From Neodontobutis hainanensis (lineage: Eukaryota > Chordata > Actinopteri > Gobiiformes > Odontobutidae): a stretch of 64,000 bases of DNA. Every line of letters starts with the position of its first letter. The first letter of the stretch is position 1. Below the pieces are notes generated by a model that did no database searches, was not told where the DNA came from, and saw only the letters and a list, made by a program, of their open reading frames with translations. A program made the position numbers and the translations under genes. The DNA is taken from the NCBI GenBank assembly GCA_024349245.1, contig JALDNG010000087.1:300501-364500 (forward strand), in the 5' to 3' direction. Positions 1-11,925 of this stretch are shown here, in pieces.

Positions 1-497
1 CCCAGACACTTCCTCCAGCTCTTCCGGGGGGATAACAAGGTGTTCCCAGGCCAGCCGAGAGACATAGTCCCTCCAGCGTGTCCTAGGTCTTCCCCGGAGT
101 CTCCTCCCGGTGGGACATGCCCGAAACACCTCCCTAGGGAGGCGTCCAGAAGGCCCGAGCCACCTCAGCTGGCTCCTCTCGATGTGGAGGAGCAGCGGCT
201 CTACTTTGAGCTCCTCCTGAGTGACAGAGCTTCTCACCTTATCTCTAAGGGAGCGCCCCGCCACCCTGCGGAGAAAGCTCATTTCAGCCGCCTGTATCCG
301 GGATCTTGTTCTTTCGGTCATGACCCAAGCTCATGACCATAGGTGAGAGTAGGAACGTAGATTGACCGGTAAATCGAGAGCTTTGCCTTACAGCTCAGCT
401 CCTTCTTCACCACGACAGACCGGTACATCAACCGCATCACTGCAGAAGCTGCACCGATCCGTCTGTCAAACTCACGTTCCCTCCTTCCTTCCTCCTG
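1..497 (-). mobile_element. RTE-clade (Rex3-like) LINE fragment, cut by window edge
   Basis: The minus strand matches the C-terminal coding part of the long RTE copy at 56.8-58.6 kb almost base for base over roughly 56.9-57.4 kb of that copy. Shared landmarks on the plus strand are 'cccagacacttcctccagct' near the start and 'ccgtctgtc' near position 460. This C-terminal region lies downstream of the reverse transcriptase in RTE proteins. The match breaks near 495, so the copy is truncated at its 5' end, and its 3' tail lies off the left edge. Small indels relative to the 57-kb copy break the frame. It is a dead fragment. The clade name rests on protein family recognition, not a search. Confidence 0.85.
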
Positions 498-3400
498 GAG
501 GAGTTCAAGTCAACTTTTTCAAAATAAAAAAAACGAATGCTAAAAATTACTCATATATGACTTTAGACTGTTAAGGGTCAAATGATGGGCGTTAATGGTA
601 ATCAAACTATTGTCCAGGTCGGGAGGTTGGCAGAGTGCATGCCAAATACATGGGAAACACTGGTTCCAATCTCACTTGGGTCATTTGCCCAATGTCATTC
701 CCTTCACTCTCACTCTCAGCCTGTCAACCTACTGTCTATCAAATACAGGAAAAAAGGCAAAAAACAAACAAACAAGTCCAAACAAGTTCTTTTTCCCAAC
801 TTGAGCAGGTGTTCATGTGCAATTTTCACCTTGGTCAAACTTTTACAGTGATCACATGAATAGAGTCTTACGCAGTCTTTTTCAATGTAGAATAACAACC
901 TCTAAATTGTTGAGAAATTGTTTTAGAACCTGTACCAAATTGATGTGCAGTAAAATGACTCATCTTCATCAAACTGCTTTTATAGAGGTCTGAACACCAC
1001 TGACGATCAATTTATCAAGGATGGAAGATTAGCAGCACTTCGTATCATCATTACAGCTCATGCATGTAAATGAAATCTATTATTATTTTTAATTAGCTGC
1101 CATCTTTTCTAGCCTTTCCACCACTGACTTGTTTTTCTATGTAGAGTATCAGATAGATTTGTAGAATGTTTAACACTTCCTTGTACTCGTCAGGCCTTCA
1201 CTGTACATAAAATTAAACTTAGTGAAAGGGTTGGGCCCGCACAAGACAATGGCCACAGTTGCCACATTCTGGAGCAGAATCAATAAAAAGGGTGGCTCCT
1301 GGATTGTGTCATAGTAATGTGGAACCATAACAAAAGAATGCAGTGTGTTCTTCCAGTAAAAACAATTTTTTGGCCAGCGCGAGGATAACAAGAAGACTGA
1401 CATGTTATCACTGATTACACAGAAGCAAACACACATGCATGAAATCTAGAGGAACTAAAAGCAACATTTGTTTCATGAGTTTGGCATTCTTCCTCATAAC
1501 CTTGTACATTTAAATGGCTCAAACCAAAAATAATATTCATCCATCTTTAAAGGCAATGTGCAATGCAGAGTTAGGTCTAGCTAGATGCAAAAAATTGACT
1601 CTAACATCAGGCAGGCTTTGTGCTAGTTCTGGTTTTAGCTCTGGTTCGGATCAATAGATTTGAAAACCCTGTTGCTTTTTGTTAAACTTCCTGGTAAATG
1701 CTGCAGTGCATATGTTAGTTGTTGACTTTAAGGAACAGGCAGTTTGTAAAAAGTAGGGTTACATTACAAAACAGTAATGTAAAGCGGATAGGACATGGCT
1801 CTATGGTTTGCAAAAGGGAACAAACTTTTTTTTGGTGTGCGACTGTAAACATGCAGTCACTCCCAGAGGGGTCTTTCAGTAAAGTGTGTGTCAGTCCAAG
1901 CTACAAACAGCATAACGTCATGTGCTGCTTTGTTTAAATATTGATTCACGCAGCTTTGAGTCTCTGTAAAAAGTGCGATAAGGAAAAGATGTCACGTGTC
2001 AGACTGTGCCTGGCTGTCAAACACCTCACTGCTGTCAATACAAGAGCTGGATAATAATTGACCTGCTGCTTGGACGGGATAAGCTGCCTCATGTGCATAT
2101 TTGCACACACAAGTGAGGTTGTCCTTAGTTCAGAGCTCACGCTTCAAGCCACCTGACAGCTGTTTATCTCGCTGTGTAGTGAGACTATGTAGCCATTTAG
2201 GAGACACTAATCTGCCTTTCTGATCTCCTGCCTGTTTCTAAAACTGGTGTTCTCTTGTGCTCCGTCACACCATAAATGACATTCAAGGCGCTTAAATCTC
2301 AAACGGACCACGTGCACAAGCCTTAAGGTCCAATCACTTTACTGTACTCAAGCCACGTCCAGGTAGTTATGCAAGAGGTTCTAGACTATAAAGACTATTG
2401 CCTTGTTTTTAATAAAATAAGCTTTGTCTTAAATATAGTACTTTACAAATAAACAAAATAACAATCGCTTATAAAATATCTCTTTGCATTTGTCTACCTT
2501 AGAAAAATGTACATTTGAAGTTTCATTAAACACAGTTTCAACTGACCTTCAGACAACCAGTTGTTTCTGCCACATGGCTGGAAAAAGCAAGCCACAAATA
2601 AAGCACCAGTGAAGATCTCACACTGTCTGAGCTCAATAAGCAATTGAATTCCAGTGTGATTGAGCTTTATGTGAAGAAATTTAATGGATATCCCTGAGGC
2701 TTCTAGGTTTATTAATTATTAATAGTGGGAGACAATCCATAAAGAATTGTATTCTGTGATGTTACCTGGTCTGAGGTTGTCAGTACAGTACGGGTTACAG
2801 TAGGATCTAATCTGTTTAGTTTGGTTTGTTTGAGTCCGAGCCATAAAAAGGCAAGTCCGAGTCATTGAGACTTACCCTTGAATCGAGTCAGAAGTCACAA
2901 AAATGAGCCTGACTGAAAGTACCTGCTCTTTAAAATTGCTTGCTATGGAAGCTCTCCCAGATGGTTCTGTGTAACAGACACTTACCATCTGGCGAGCTTT
3001 GTTACTAGTTCTGGACTCTGCAAAACAACTTTTTTCAATGTCACAGCATGAAGGAAAGGACATTAGCCTCTTTAGATTATTGTTCACCCATAAATTCGGG
3101 TTGCATGACATGCCCTGAAATGCTCCTGAGAAGAAACAATTTTCTAGTTTTCCATGGTTAAGAACATTTGTGAACTAAATTAAATAGATTAAAGTTTATC
3201 TTCTAAGTGAAGTTATCATTCATTCTATTTCCACTGGGTTTGCTCATAGACAGCAGCATGTCCCTGCAGGGCTACCGTAGCAGCTCACAGGCTCTTGAAA
3301 GGAAGAGTATGAAGTTTCAAATTTCTAAAGTGCAATCACTTACCACTGGCCTAAACTCGTTCTTGGCCAGGTGCATTTTTAAACAGGGATAAATATAAAT

Positions 3401-4791
3401 AAGATCAGGTTTTGCTAGAGGCCAGCTGGAGAGTGAATTGAGGTCAGACCAGGACCAGCTTGCCATTTTTATTTATGACAACAAACAGTTGGACTTGTCC
3501 TGCTTTTGAATTTTTGCTTCTGGACTTTTAAACTTTCAAAATGTTAATGCTGTGGGACTGTTCAGATGGAAGTTGAATATTCAAAACAATATGGACAGCC
3601 ACTGCTGTTGTAATGGAGAATTAAAGAGTCTCAGTCAATTTTATATCATTTAAATAATAATACCAATGCAACTTTTGGAGGTCTGCATTTACTTGGAAGA
3701 TTTAGTAGACAACGGTCCATTTACCAAGAAATTACAGATAGACACCATTTTGAGGTCTAGTTTTCTTCAAAGTTATCATAGCATCAGAATCTCATACATC
3801 TCTAATTTAATTCAGTTATGTGCCCCTTTTTGCAAATTTTGATAAAGTGTCCACCAATTTTAGGCTTCACTTTTAGGGAGTTGTCAGTTTTCATGTGTTG
3901 GAAGGCAATGGACAAGCCAAAAAAAAAATCCTTTTAAGCATCGCTGAAAAAGCAAGTCTCGACTGCTTCGGTGAAATATTCAGTAAGCATCCATAACTCA
4001 CTAGAGTGACTGTTAAACCCAGCCCCTGTCAATCAAACCACCACATACCGAAGAATTCAAGAATAGCCAGAATGCCTTCTCACTTGTCTCGTCATCTTTT
4101 CTTTGTCTTTTTCTGCTTCTTTTGCTTATATCACAAAGCTTGTTCTTGGTTAAAATCAATGTTTAATATTTGCCCCATGTAAAAACTTCTTAAATGATTC
4201 ATCGATCTGCCGACAGTAAAATATTACAATTTAAAAACACAGCTTGACAGAGAAAGGCAAACAGAACTGAGCTTGGAGATGAGACAAAGTGAAAAGGAAT
4301 GGCATGGAATTCAATGGAGACATTAGGTTCAGGGTAAACACACATCTATAGAAAGAGTTGCTTTTGTGGAGTTGGTGTGTGTGGTGTAGACGTGTATGTG
4401 ACTATTTAAAGTTTAAAGCCAAGTCACAGGAACACAATATGACCCAACATTGCCAAATATGCATGTTTACTCATCACTCATAGAATTTAGAGGAAACAAG
4501 CCACAACTCTACATTTACTTGGAATGGGTTTAGTGTGTCATTTTGTGATTTAATTAAAGCCAAGTCTGAGAACAATGCCTCTAAAAATGTCACGCATCAT
4601 ACGGAGACTCAGGAACCAGGGAAGGGTAAACCTTTGGAGCAAAACTATTCAATTACATTTTCTCATAGGAAAGTGTAATCAAGAAGAAATGAGTTGGCGC
4701 ACTTCTGTTCTAAGATGACATGTCACGGTACTAACCCTACAGAAGGGGTGGGCGTAGACTACACCATTGATCTAACTCTACAGTCACCCAC
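498..4791. other. Gene-free stretch, no feature recognised
   Basis: AT-rich unique-looking sequence with only short chance open frames. If the minus-strand gene at 4792-6735 continues past its 855-nt exon, this is probably intron and should hold the next exon or lie wholly inside one intron. I looked for an acceptor followed by an open phase-2 exon on the minus strand and found none convincing. No polyadenylation signal was placed with confidence. Confidence 0.5.
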
Positions 4792-5646
4792 CTGCAGCAG
4801 TCCCCAGACAGAGAAAAGGGCGACAGTGGCTCAGCTTTCTCTGACAGTGGCGATGGACATCCATCCAAGTCGGTATCTTCATCCATGTAACACATTGGCG
4901 CGTGTAGACTGCACAACCTCACTTTGTCGTTTTTTATCGGTACTTCCCGTTGACCTTGCAGAACAGTTTGGTCTTCCTCAAATACATCATCATCTCCCAG
5001 TATGTCATCATTAATGAGGCTAGGTTCATTGCTTTCAAGTAAGGTACTGGAAGACTTGGCGATGTGAAGATGGGAGTTATAGCTGCCCAGATCGGAACAC
5101 TGCAAGCTGGTCGAGGTGGAGGATCGGGAGAAAGGAAGGAAACGACGTAGGAAGCTGGAATTGGGATAGTGGTTGGGATGGAGGTTAGACGCAGGAGGAG
5201 GGGCAACTTGGAGATGAGCAGTGGGGACAGCTAGCATGTATTTATGATTATTAGTCAAGGAGGGGACCAAGAAGGCTGGATTGCAGGTCTGCTGCTCAGA
5301 CGGTAGCTTCCCATCGAGTGTGAGCGCCCTTCGATCGGAAACGGCTGGCTGAACAGGCTCGGCCTTGGCTCCTAGTTCTCCCTCGGAGCATGTTCGATCA
5401 ATGAAGTTGAGCCCGCGACAGAGATTATCCACGCGCTGGCCCACATCGTTTAGCGACATGGAAAATCTGAGAGTACTATTGGGGAGAATGTTTACCGTTG
5501 AGGGTCGCAGCATGGATAACCAGTTCTGCTGTTTGTTGGCTGCTTTACTGGGAGGGTCTATGCACCTGGTGGTAATAGTTCCTGTTTCAGGGCATTTACC
5601 ATTCAGCATAACTACAGCTGTCTGTTTAGGACTGTCCTCATCCTGA
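4792..5646 (-). CDS. Internal exon (855 nt) of an unidentified serine-rich protein
   Basis: On the minus strand the exon is bounded by an acceptor (…CAG before 5646) and a strong donor (CAG|GTGGGT, GT at 4791-4790). It is open for its full 285 codons; the open frame runs from 5795 to 4737. The exon starts and ends in phase 2 and is a multiple of three. The product is rich in Ser, Asn and Pro, has an early segment with NWLSMLRPS, an arginine/phenylalanine cluster SSFLRRFLPFSRSSTSTS, and an acidic stretch around INDDILGDDDVFEED. I see no signal peptide, membrane segment or enzyme motif, so it looks cytosolic and disordered. I do not recognise the family. If the donor is unused, the frame would end at 4737 after about 18 more codons. 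Being real coding sequence is likely; function is unknown. Confidence 0.75.
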
Positions 5647-6655
5647 CTGCTGGTGTGTGCACAAGTGTTTTTGTGAATAAAGCGTGCAATTAAAGAATGA
5701 ATAGCGAATAGGGAAAAGCAGGGGAAATGATGGGAAAAGACAAAAAGAGAAATGAAGAAGATATCATGCAATTGAAAACAAATGGTGAAAAACATAGGAT
5801 TTTAGGGACTTCCTCAACATAAGACATTCCAGACAATCCATACCATAAACTATTTCACAGGGTAAAGGCCACCATAGCTATGCCACGTTGTCACACCATA
5901 AAGAAAATGAAATCAGTAAATCACATTTCTAAGACATTTTAAGTCACACTAGTAAGACTAAAGTAAGCAACACAGTTGTTCTTGTATGGAGTCTGACATA
6001 GTGAAGCAGCATGTTATTAGTCTAAAGTGCCCATTGAGTAGATTACAGCTTTCTCATTCTGGACAACTTTTTTTTTTTTTTTTAAACACATAGTTAAGCT
6101 TAGCGTTCAAGTCAAAATCCAAAATTGCTGCTTAAGTGCGGCTGCTGTATGCGTATATGACAATGATGGCTCGCATCACTATAACCATTTTGTATTTATT
6201 TTCATGTTTTCATTATTGTGGGAAACTTAAATTGTATTTGGTATTTAAATATGATTAGCCTAGCCCTTCTGTGTAGTCACCCACATAAACTTCATTAGAC
6301 CAAAGACGCCATGGAAGTCAGCAAACCAAGTTTATTAGGCCAGCTGTGATGTTCCCTCAATTTAGCTACAGCTTTATTGCTAGTGATGCTAACAACCAAT
6401 TCGTATAGTAAAACTTTATAATGCATTAGTGGAACACACTAGAATATAACTATTATTATGTATTTTAAAAGCTTTGAAAAATAAGTGGTAAGTTTACAAA
6501 CTTGTTAATGATCTCCATCTTCTTAAATTACCTTGTTTTATTTTGAGTGATGGACTGTATGAGCCACCAATAACTTTCACATTAGTCTCATTTTTTCAAA
6601 ATCACTAGCTCCTTTATACAGCCAGCACCTTTAAATGCAACAGTGTAGTATTTAC
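5647..6655 (-). other. Intron between the two supported exons
   Basis: About 1.0 kb on the minus strand between the GT donor at 6655-6654 and the AG acceptor just right of 5646. It contains an A-run on the minus strand (a plus-strand T-run near 6067-6081) and no recognised repeat. The sequence upstream of the acceptor is pyrimidine-rich on the minus strand around 5700-5790. Confidence 0.7.
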
Positions 6656-6735
6656 CTGCAGATGTCCTGACTGGATGGAGAAACGGATGTTCTTGAGAAG
6701 CTGCATGGAGCGTTAATAGAAGTTGGGCTCCCCGC
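6656..6735 (-). CDS. Upstream 80-nt exon of the same unidentified protein
   Basis: On the minus strand a good acceptor (TTTGCTTTCAG just right of 6735) and donor (CAG|GTAAAT, GT at 6655-6654) bracket 80 nt. In phase 0 it is open and encodes 26 residues, AGSPTSINAPCSFSRTSVSP and then SSQDIC, leaving two bases (AG). These join the first base (T) of the 4792-5646 exon to make a serine codon, which restores that exon's long frame exactly. Composition (Ser, Pro, Thr) matches the next exon. A second frame is also open, but it would not join the long frame. The exon must be preceded by other coding exons to the right, which I could not locate with confidence. Confidence 0.7.
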
Positions 6736-8880
6736 CTGAAAGCAAACATACAAAGAAAACAAGAATTAGACTAGATTGCAACGTAAAAATTCCAATTTCA
6801 GTCCTTGAATAACAGCCTCACAGGAATACTGTCTAGGGTTCGACCGCTGGCCAAGGCAGATGGACTCTGTTTTGACGACTTCCAAGTACTTCAGTCACCT
6901 CCAACATTTAAAAACATGTGCACTAGGTTAATTCTCCAGTCAGTTCCCATGTTCTCAATCTACTGACTAAGATCTGGAAATGGTTATTTTTAAAAGATTC
7001 CACAAGATGTTCTAATTCATTTTCCCTGCGTTGACTTGGATGTATGCCCAAATATGATCTTAATACAGAAAGTCAGACATTAATGCACAGTGATAAAATG
7101 AAAAAAAAAAAAAAATAACATTGGCAGTTTAAAACTATCATGAGAGCAGTGTCAGGTGAATTGGGCTCAGTGCAGCACAGAGCTATCAGTACTTTTCCTG
7201 AAACCAGACACATTATGACAGAGGGAGAGGCACTGCCAGAGAACATGAGACTATGGACTTTGAACTGAAACAGACGCACCTGATATGCTGTAATATACAG
7301 TAGTGTGATTGCAGGTTTAGAGCCTACCAATGGAGTGATGGTTACTTCAGACAACACACAACTAGAGTGTAAATTTAGAGTTTAATGTTTAATCTAGTTC
7401 TGACTCAACTGTCCTCACACAAGTTGCTGAAACTAACAACACTGGAGTGCTATTAAACAAGGTGGTGGGGCCATTTGAGGGCACTCTAAACATCTTCTTC
7501 CTCTTCTTCATACTTTTATTTTTAGTTACAATAAACAGATCGGCATATCCAACCTCATTTCAACAGTTTTGATTTTCCTAATTTATTCACCTTAATACCT
7601 AGCCCGCGTTCTGCCATGCTAACACAAATGTGCACCAAAATAATAACCAGAAATATTGACAATGAAGAACCGAGGAATCAGAAACATATGTTATTCAGCA
7701 AAATATGTTAAGTAACAACATACTTCACTGGTTTGATTCACATGAATTTATAACCAGCTGGACTTTTTCAATACAAGTTGGGACTTGTAATGCAATAACA
7801 GCACTTGAATATAGGAAAACTAGGTCTTGGTTTTATCAAGTAATTTTTGTCGGCACTTATTGACTTAACAAAACCAAGTCCCCTTTAAATAGCTTAATAT
7901 TTTATGAAAGAGGACTATCATTTTAAAAAATGTGTTTTATTCAGTACCACCATAACATAATTCATGCTGTATCCCACTATAGGTATAGCTCACTTATTGG
8001 CTATACAATGAGCAAATTTATGAGATCTACATAAATGCCATAAACTATTTTAATTTTACACTACAGCCATGCCTAACATTGAGAAGGGAATGACCCCTTG
8101 ACCTAAACCCTCCAATCCATATTGGTAATATTCACAATTCTGAATGATTTTTTTTGTTTAAACAGTGACAGTGCACAATTAAACATTTACCATATACAGC
8201 GGAAATATGTATTGTACCAGGTTCTAGCTCAGTAGCTAATTTCCTCCTGTAGTCCCTGGACAAGTACTGTTGTTTTAATATAACAAGAGACATACTGTAC
8301 ATGGAAAATGGAGCACATGAAACCAGTTACCAGTCCTCACACTCTTTTTTGTCTTTCACACTCGCACAGTTCATTAATGTGGACATGTTGTGATAAACTC
8401 CAGAGTCTGGTCCGGTTTATTGAAGTTTGTGCATGTTAATGCTGACGGTAAAGTGTTCTACTGACATATGACTATAAGAAAATGTATTATTTATTTGTGT
8501 TTTTTTCTTCGGTGCGTCAAATTGTCTTAAAGGGGGATCAGCTGCATCTAGAATTATTTTAAATGCTTACCAAATATTTGTGTACTTAATCAAGCACACA
8601 AATTCTGGTTCAACATTCAACGAGTCTGACACTCCAATTTATCCAGTGCCTCGGCATTCTTACATCTCCAAAGGAACCTGGAGAAAACTGGAAACCATTT
8701 TCTTCTCATCATGTCACAATACTTTTAATGATTCTCCTATTGATTGAATATCTAACAAAACGGGGAATTTATTTACATCAAATTGATTGGGAAATTCAAT
8801 GTCCATCTCTGAACCCCATCCTTCTCGAAACAGCTCAGATTCTCACAGAGACAAAAACAAGCATGTTATAGTAATGAAAA
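6736..8880. other. Gene-free stretch, probable intron
   Basis: AT-rich sequence with no recognised repeat except a short A-run near 7100-7114 and T-runs. If the minus-strand gene extends to the right, this is intron. Several short open frames are present but lack paired splice signals. Confidence 0.5.
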
Positions 8881-9475
8881 AAGGTAAAAAGTAAAAGCAT
8901 CAGTATCAGCACAGAAGAGCCAATCCTGGAGGACCTGAGTCTGCAGTCCACCTCAAAGAATAAGGACATTCCTTTGAAGACAGCAATGACCGAATTTTGG
9001 CCAGAGAGGCCAGATGGTTTGAGAGAGGGGTGAAGGAAGGATATTTTAATGAAAATGGAAAAGCCCTCGTTGAACAGAGGAGGTGGCCTCAGATTCATGT
9101 TGCCTAGTATTTATAACAGTGTTCCTAAACCTAAAACAAAAGACCCTCACCCTAGAACAACAAACACAGCACCTGAATAGAACTGTGAGACTGACGACTC
9201 TGCACCGGAACGGAGCAGTGTCACTAATGACTCTCTTGAGCATTAAAAACTCTCACATCAGGAGTCACACTTCCCTTTCATGGCTAACGACTGTGTGACC
9301 AGGACAGCCTGGTCCATCAGGATTGGTTTCAGGGGAAACTCCTCCCTCTAGAGATATAACCTCAGCTCTTACCAGTTGATCTCAGAAGTGATAACGTCTC
9401 TTGGAATTAGAGACAAAACGTCTTCACCTTAAAAACTGAGTCCACATGCTTTTACTTAAACCTAAGGTTTAAGCA
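8881..9475 (+). mobile_element. Penelope-like retroelement 3' fragment with GIY-YIG remnant
   Basis: In one plus-strand frame the sequence gives QHRRAN, SAVHLKE, a stop at 8961-8963, then GHSFEDS (8964-8984), ILAREARWFERGVKE (WFERGVKE at 9015-9038) and, after indels, an RGG-like stretch. These are the conserved C-terminal residues of the GIY-YIG endonuclease domain of vertebrate Penelope-like elements (Poseidon/Neptune type), which nicks target DNA. The following ~330 bp (9140-9475) is the non-coding 3' region and contains a hairpin at 9396-9414. A second copy in opposite orientation lies at 54245-55035 and aligns over most of this length. The element is 5'-truncated and has an in-frame stop, so it is inactive. 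Confidence 0.8.
9396..9414 (+). other. Perfect 6-bp hairpin in Penelope 3' region
   Basis: GTCTCT (9396-9401), a 7-nt loop (TGGAATT), then AGAGAC (9409-9414), followed by AAAACGTCTTC. The second Penelope copy keeps the flanks but lacks the hairpin. Penelope-like elements are known to carry hammerhead ribozymes, but no CTGATGA core is visible here. Confidence 0.5.
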
Positions 9476-9499
9476 CTAAGGTCTCCCGGTCCCTATTTC

Positions 9500-9700
9500 T
9501 ATTAAAAAGAAAGAAATTCTATACAACACACAAAGTCACACCTAATCCTGCAGCAAGTGCTCAGCTGACCTGTAGATCTCGATAGGATGAGTGGCTGTAA
9601 AAGGTCACAGAGAAAGGTTGGAGCCAGGCCATGTAATGATTTCTCGACAAACAATAAAATCTCCAAATCAATCCTGAATGCAGCGAAAGCCAGAGAGCCA
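9500..9700 (-). mobile_element. L2-clade LINE 3'-ORF fragment
   Basis: The minus strand encodes AAFRIDLEILLFVEKSLHGL followed by APTFLCDLLQPL. This corresponds to the segment after the reverse transcriptase in fish L2/CR1-group LINEs, and to KFRIDFKILVLTFRALHGQ in the longer LINE copy at 37.2 kb. The fragment has lost the upstream reverse transcriptase and ends close to the Penelope copy at 8881-9475, so one probably inserted beside or into the other. It is a dead fragment. Confidence 0.7.
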
Positions 9701-11714
9701 AGAGGAGAGAGTGCTTTAGCGGGCAAAGTCAGGCGCAAAAGCTTTAGAAGCAACGGACAAGCCTATATTGTTTTTAATGTAGCTTCATTAAAATCTTCTC
9801 ACACTTGTGCGTGACCCTTTCCTCTACAGTAAAACTGACAACTAGTTTAAGGACAAAATTTAACCCATCCTGTTTTCAAGGTACCTGTGCCATAACATGT
9901 GGTGATTTTGAACAACCATTGTCCCGAGTGTCCTTTTTTGCAATTGCAAAGGTTTAATCAAAAAGGTGCACTGTGCAATCCAGTTAAGTTCAATTCATCT
10001 TTCTATAGTCTGTCCCTAGATGATGTGGATCACACAGTTGCCATGGAGATGGCATTTTAACCAATTAAAAGTCTGCAATCTGTAGCACAGCACAGATAGG
10101 TCTATTTATAGCAGTATCACTTAAGTGCAAAGCCATGACAAATAGCCTCTTTGATTATTACCAACTCGACCTATTGTCACACCTTAAAGACAGGGCATTT
10201 TATAAAGTCCAGCAACAATACAACTTTTTAATCAGAATTATTTTGGGTTTTGCATGTTTGTAGTAGTGTACAACGATGCTTCCGTGTGATATTTATAAAT
10301 CAGTCCTGTATCAACATGCTGGGCCATGCGTACCCTGATGACTTTAACCTGCCCTTTCAGCAAGGACTGGAGTTTATTTTACAGTGAAAGTTATAAACAC
10401 CCTATAGCTATATTTATTTTAAAGTTGAAGAATTAGACTGAAAATGTGGTCACCCGATATTAGTTAGTAGCAAGGTACGCCAAATCACCAAATCACCAAA
10501 ACACAACCAACTAGCTTCTCACAAAATTAGGCTAAAGCAAGCTAGCTTAAGTAGAAGTACGGGCTAAAACTGTAGGCTACCTATACTTTTGTAAATGGTG
10601 GTAGAATTTTTGGGAATGTGTAAAAATAGACATAAAAAGTGTGTTTGGTTGTTTAGCAGGCTAATAATCAAGCTAATGCTAAGCAGGTGTGAATGCAATA
10701 AACATCCTTTGACACCCACAAGGAGCACCTTTAACTTAAAATACATACTTATATACTTAAATAGTTACATATGTTTTTTTTTATTGCCAATTTCATAGTT
10801 TTCTAAGTTAAACCATTTTCAAAACTCTAACAAAAAATATTAAATTCATTTTTTATGACATCACTGCTCTGTCTGGTCAGAACTGATTACACAGAACATG
10901 ACCGTGTGCAAGACTTGTCCTTAGTCAAACTTTTACCGTAAATACAACTACTTTGTTTGAATAACATTTGACATCTGTGATTATTATGTAACATTTTTTG
11001 TTTAGACATATTCTGTTAAACAGGAAGTGCGCTGGTATCAGAATGAAGGGACAAGCAATTGAGGCAGTAAAAAAATCTTCCAGGCAGGAGCTCCTAAACC
11101 AAGGATGATGCGTTTGATTGTGGTCATAATGTGCCAGCCTCAGTGCCTCTGTTAATCATTCAAACTATTATCTCACATGCGTTGGTCGAAAGATAGCTAC
11201 GTGGAGATAGCAGGTACAGATGATTAACTTCAGTAACAGGCTGTGAGACTCCCTCATTCAGACAGGCTGTCTTTTATCTAACTACTGCTCTCACAGAGCA
11301 GCCCTGGGCCTTGACTGAGGAAATGAATCCCTGCCCTCAAAGGATAACCAACACCAGCCATAAAAAGAGTAAATGTGTCTTGCCATTAAGACTTAACACC
11401 GTCTGCTTTTATTGTGAACTGTGAAAAACACAGCTATGTTAATACAACAGGGAATAGAATGGTTATTTAATCTCCCACAGCTATCAGCATGTTGGTATAC
11501 AGTAAAGAAAGGCGCTGGAGCAAAACACTAGGTTGGCTTGAACATGGTTTTAAAAAACTGCAAACAAGCCTCTACAGGGGTTACCTGTGAAGTTACCTGT
11601 ATCAAACCGTGTCATACAAACCCAACCTTTACAGTACAAACATGTAAAAGTGCTTCTGATTCAAAGTAGTTTGGCCTGTTTACATTGACATGAATATATC
11701 AGATCTGGTATTGC
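9701..11714. other. Gene-free stretch
   Basis: AT-rich sequence. Near 9700-9800 the L2 similarity fades out. A short direct repeat (aaatcaccaaatcaccaaaa) lies near 10482-10502. No coding exon or known repeat was recognised in the rest. Confidence 0.45.
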
Positions 11715-11925
11715 TCCATTGTGAACATTGGTTCTTTCAGGTGTTCCCTTCGCGGGTCACAGCGAATCATCCAGGGGTTCCATGTGTTTAGTCTGCCATA
11801 GGTTTTACACTGGCTGCCTTTACTGACACAACCCTTTGGATTTATCCGTGTTTGGGGCCGACATATCACTAACCCCTCATGGGGGTACTCGCACCAACGA
11901 GCCACTGATCCAGTCTCTATCTCTA
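11715..11925 (-). mobile_element. RTE-type LINE 3' tail or SINE derived from it
   Basis: On the minus strand the order of blocks is GGATAAATCCAAAGGGTTGTGTCAGTAAAGGCAG (shown on the plus strand reversed), then GTGTAAAACCTATGGCAG, then CGCTGTGACCC and GGGAACACCTGAAAGA. This order (GGGTTGTGTC, GGCGTAAAA-like, CTGTGGCGACCC-like, GGGA..GCCGAAAGA-like) is the widely shared 3' region of RTE LINEs in fish. It is strongly diverged, which indicates an old copy. The 85-residue open frame across it is a chance frame. Confidence 0.55.

Noticed and set aside
9396..9414. Hammerhead ribozyme
   Set aside because: The stem is followed by AAAAC, but the required CTGATGA core is absent.
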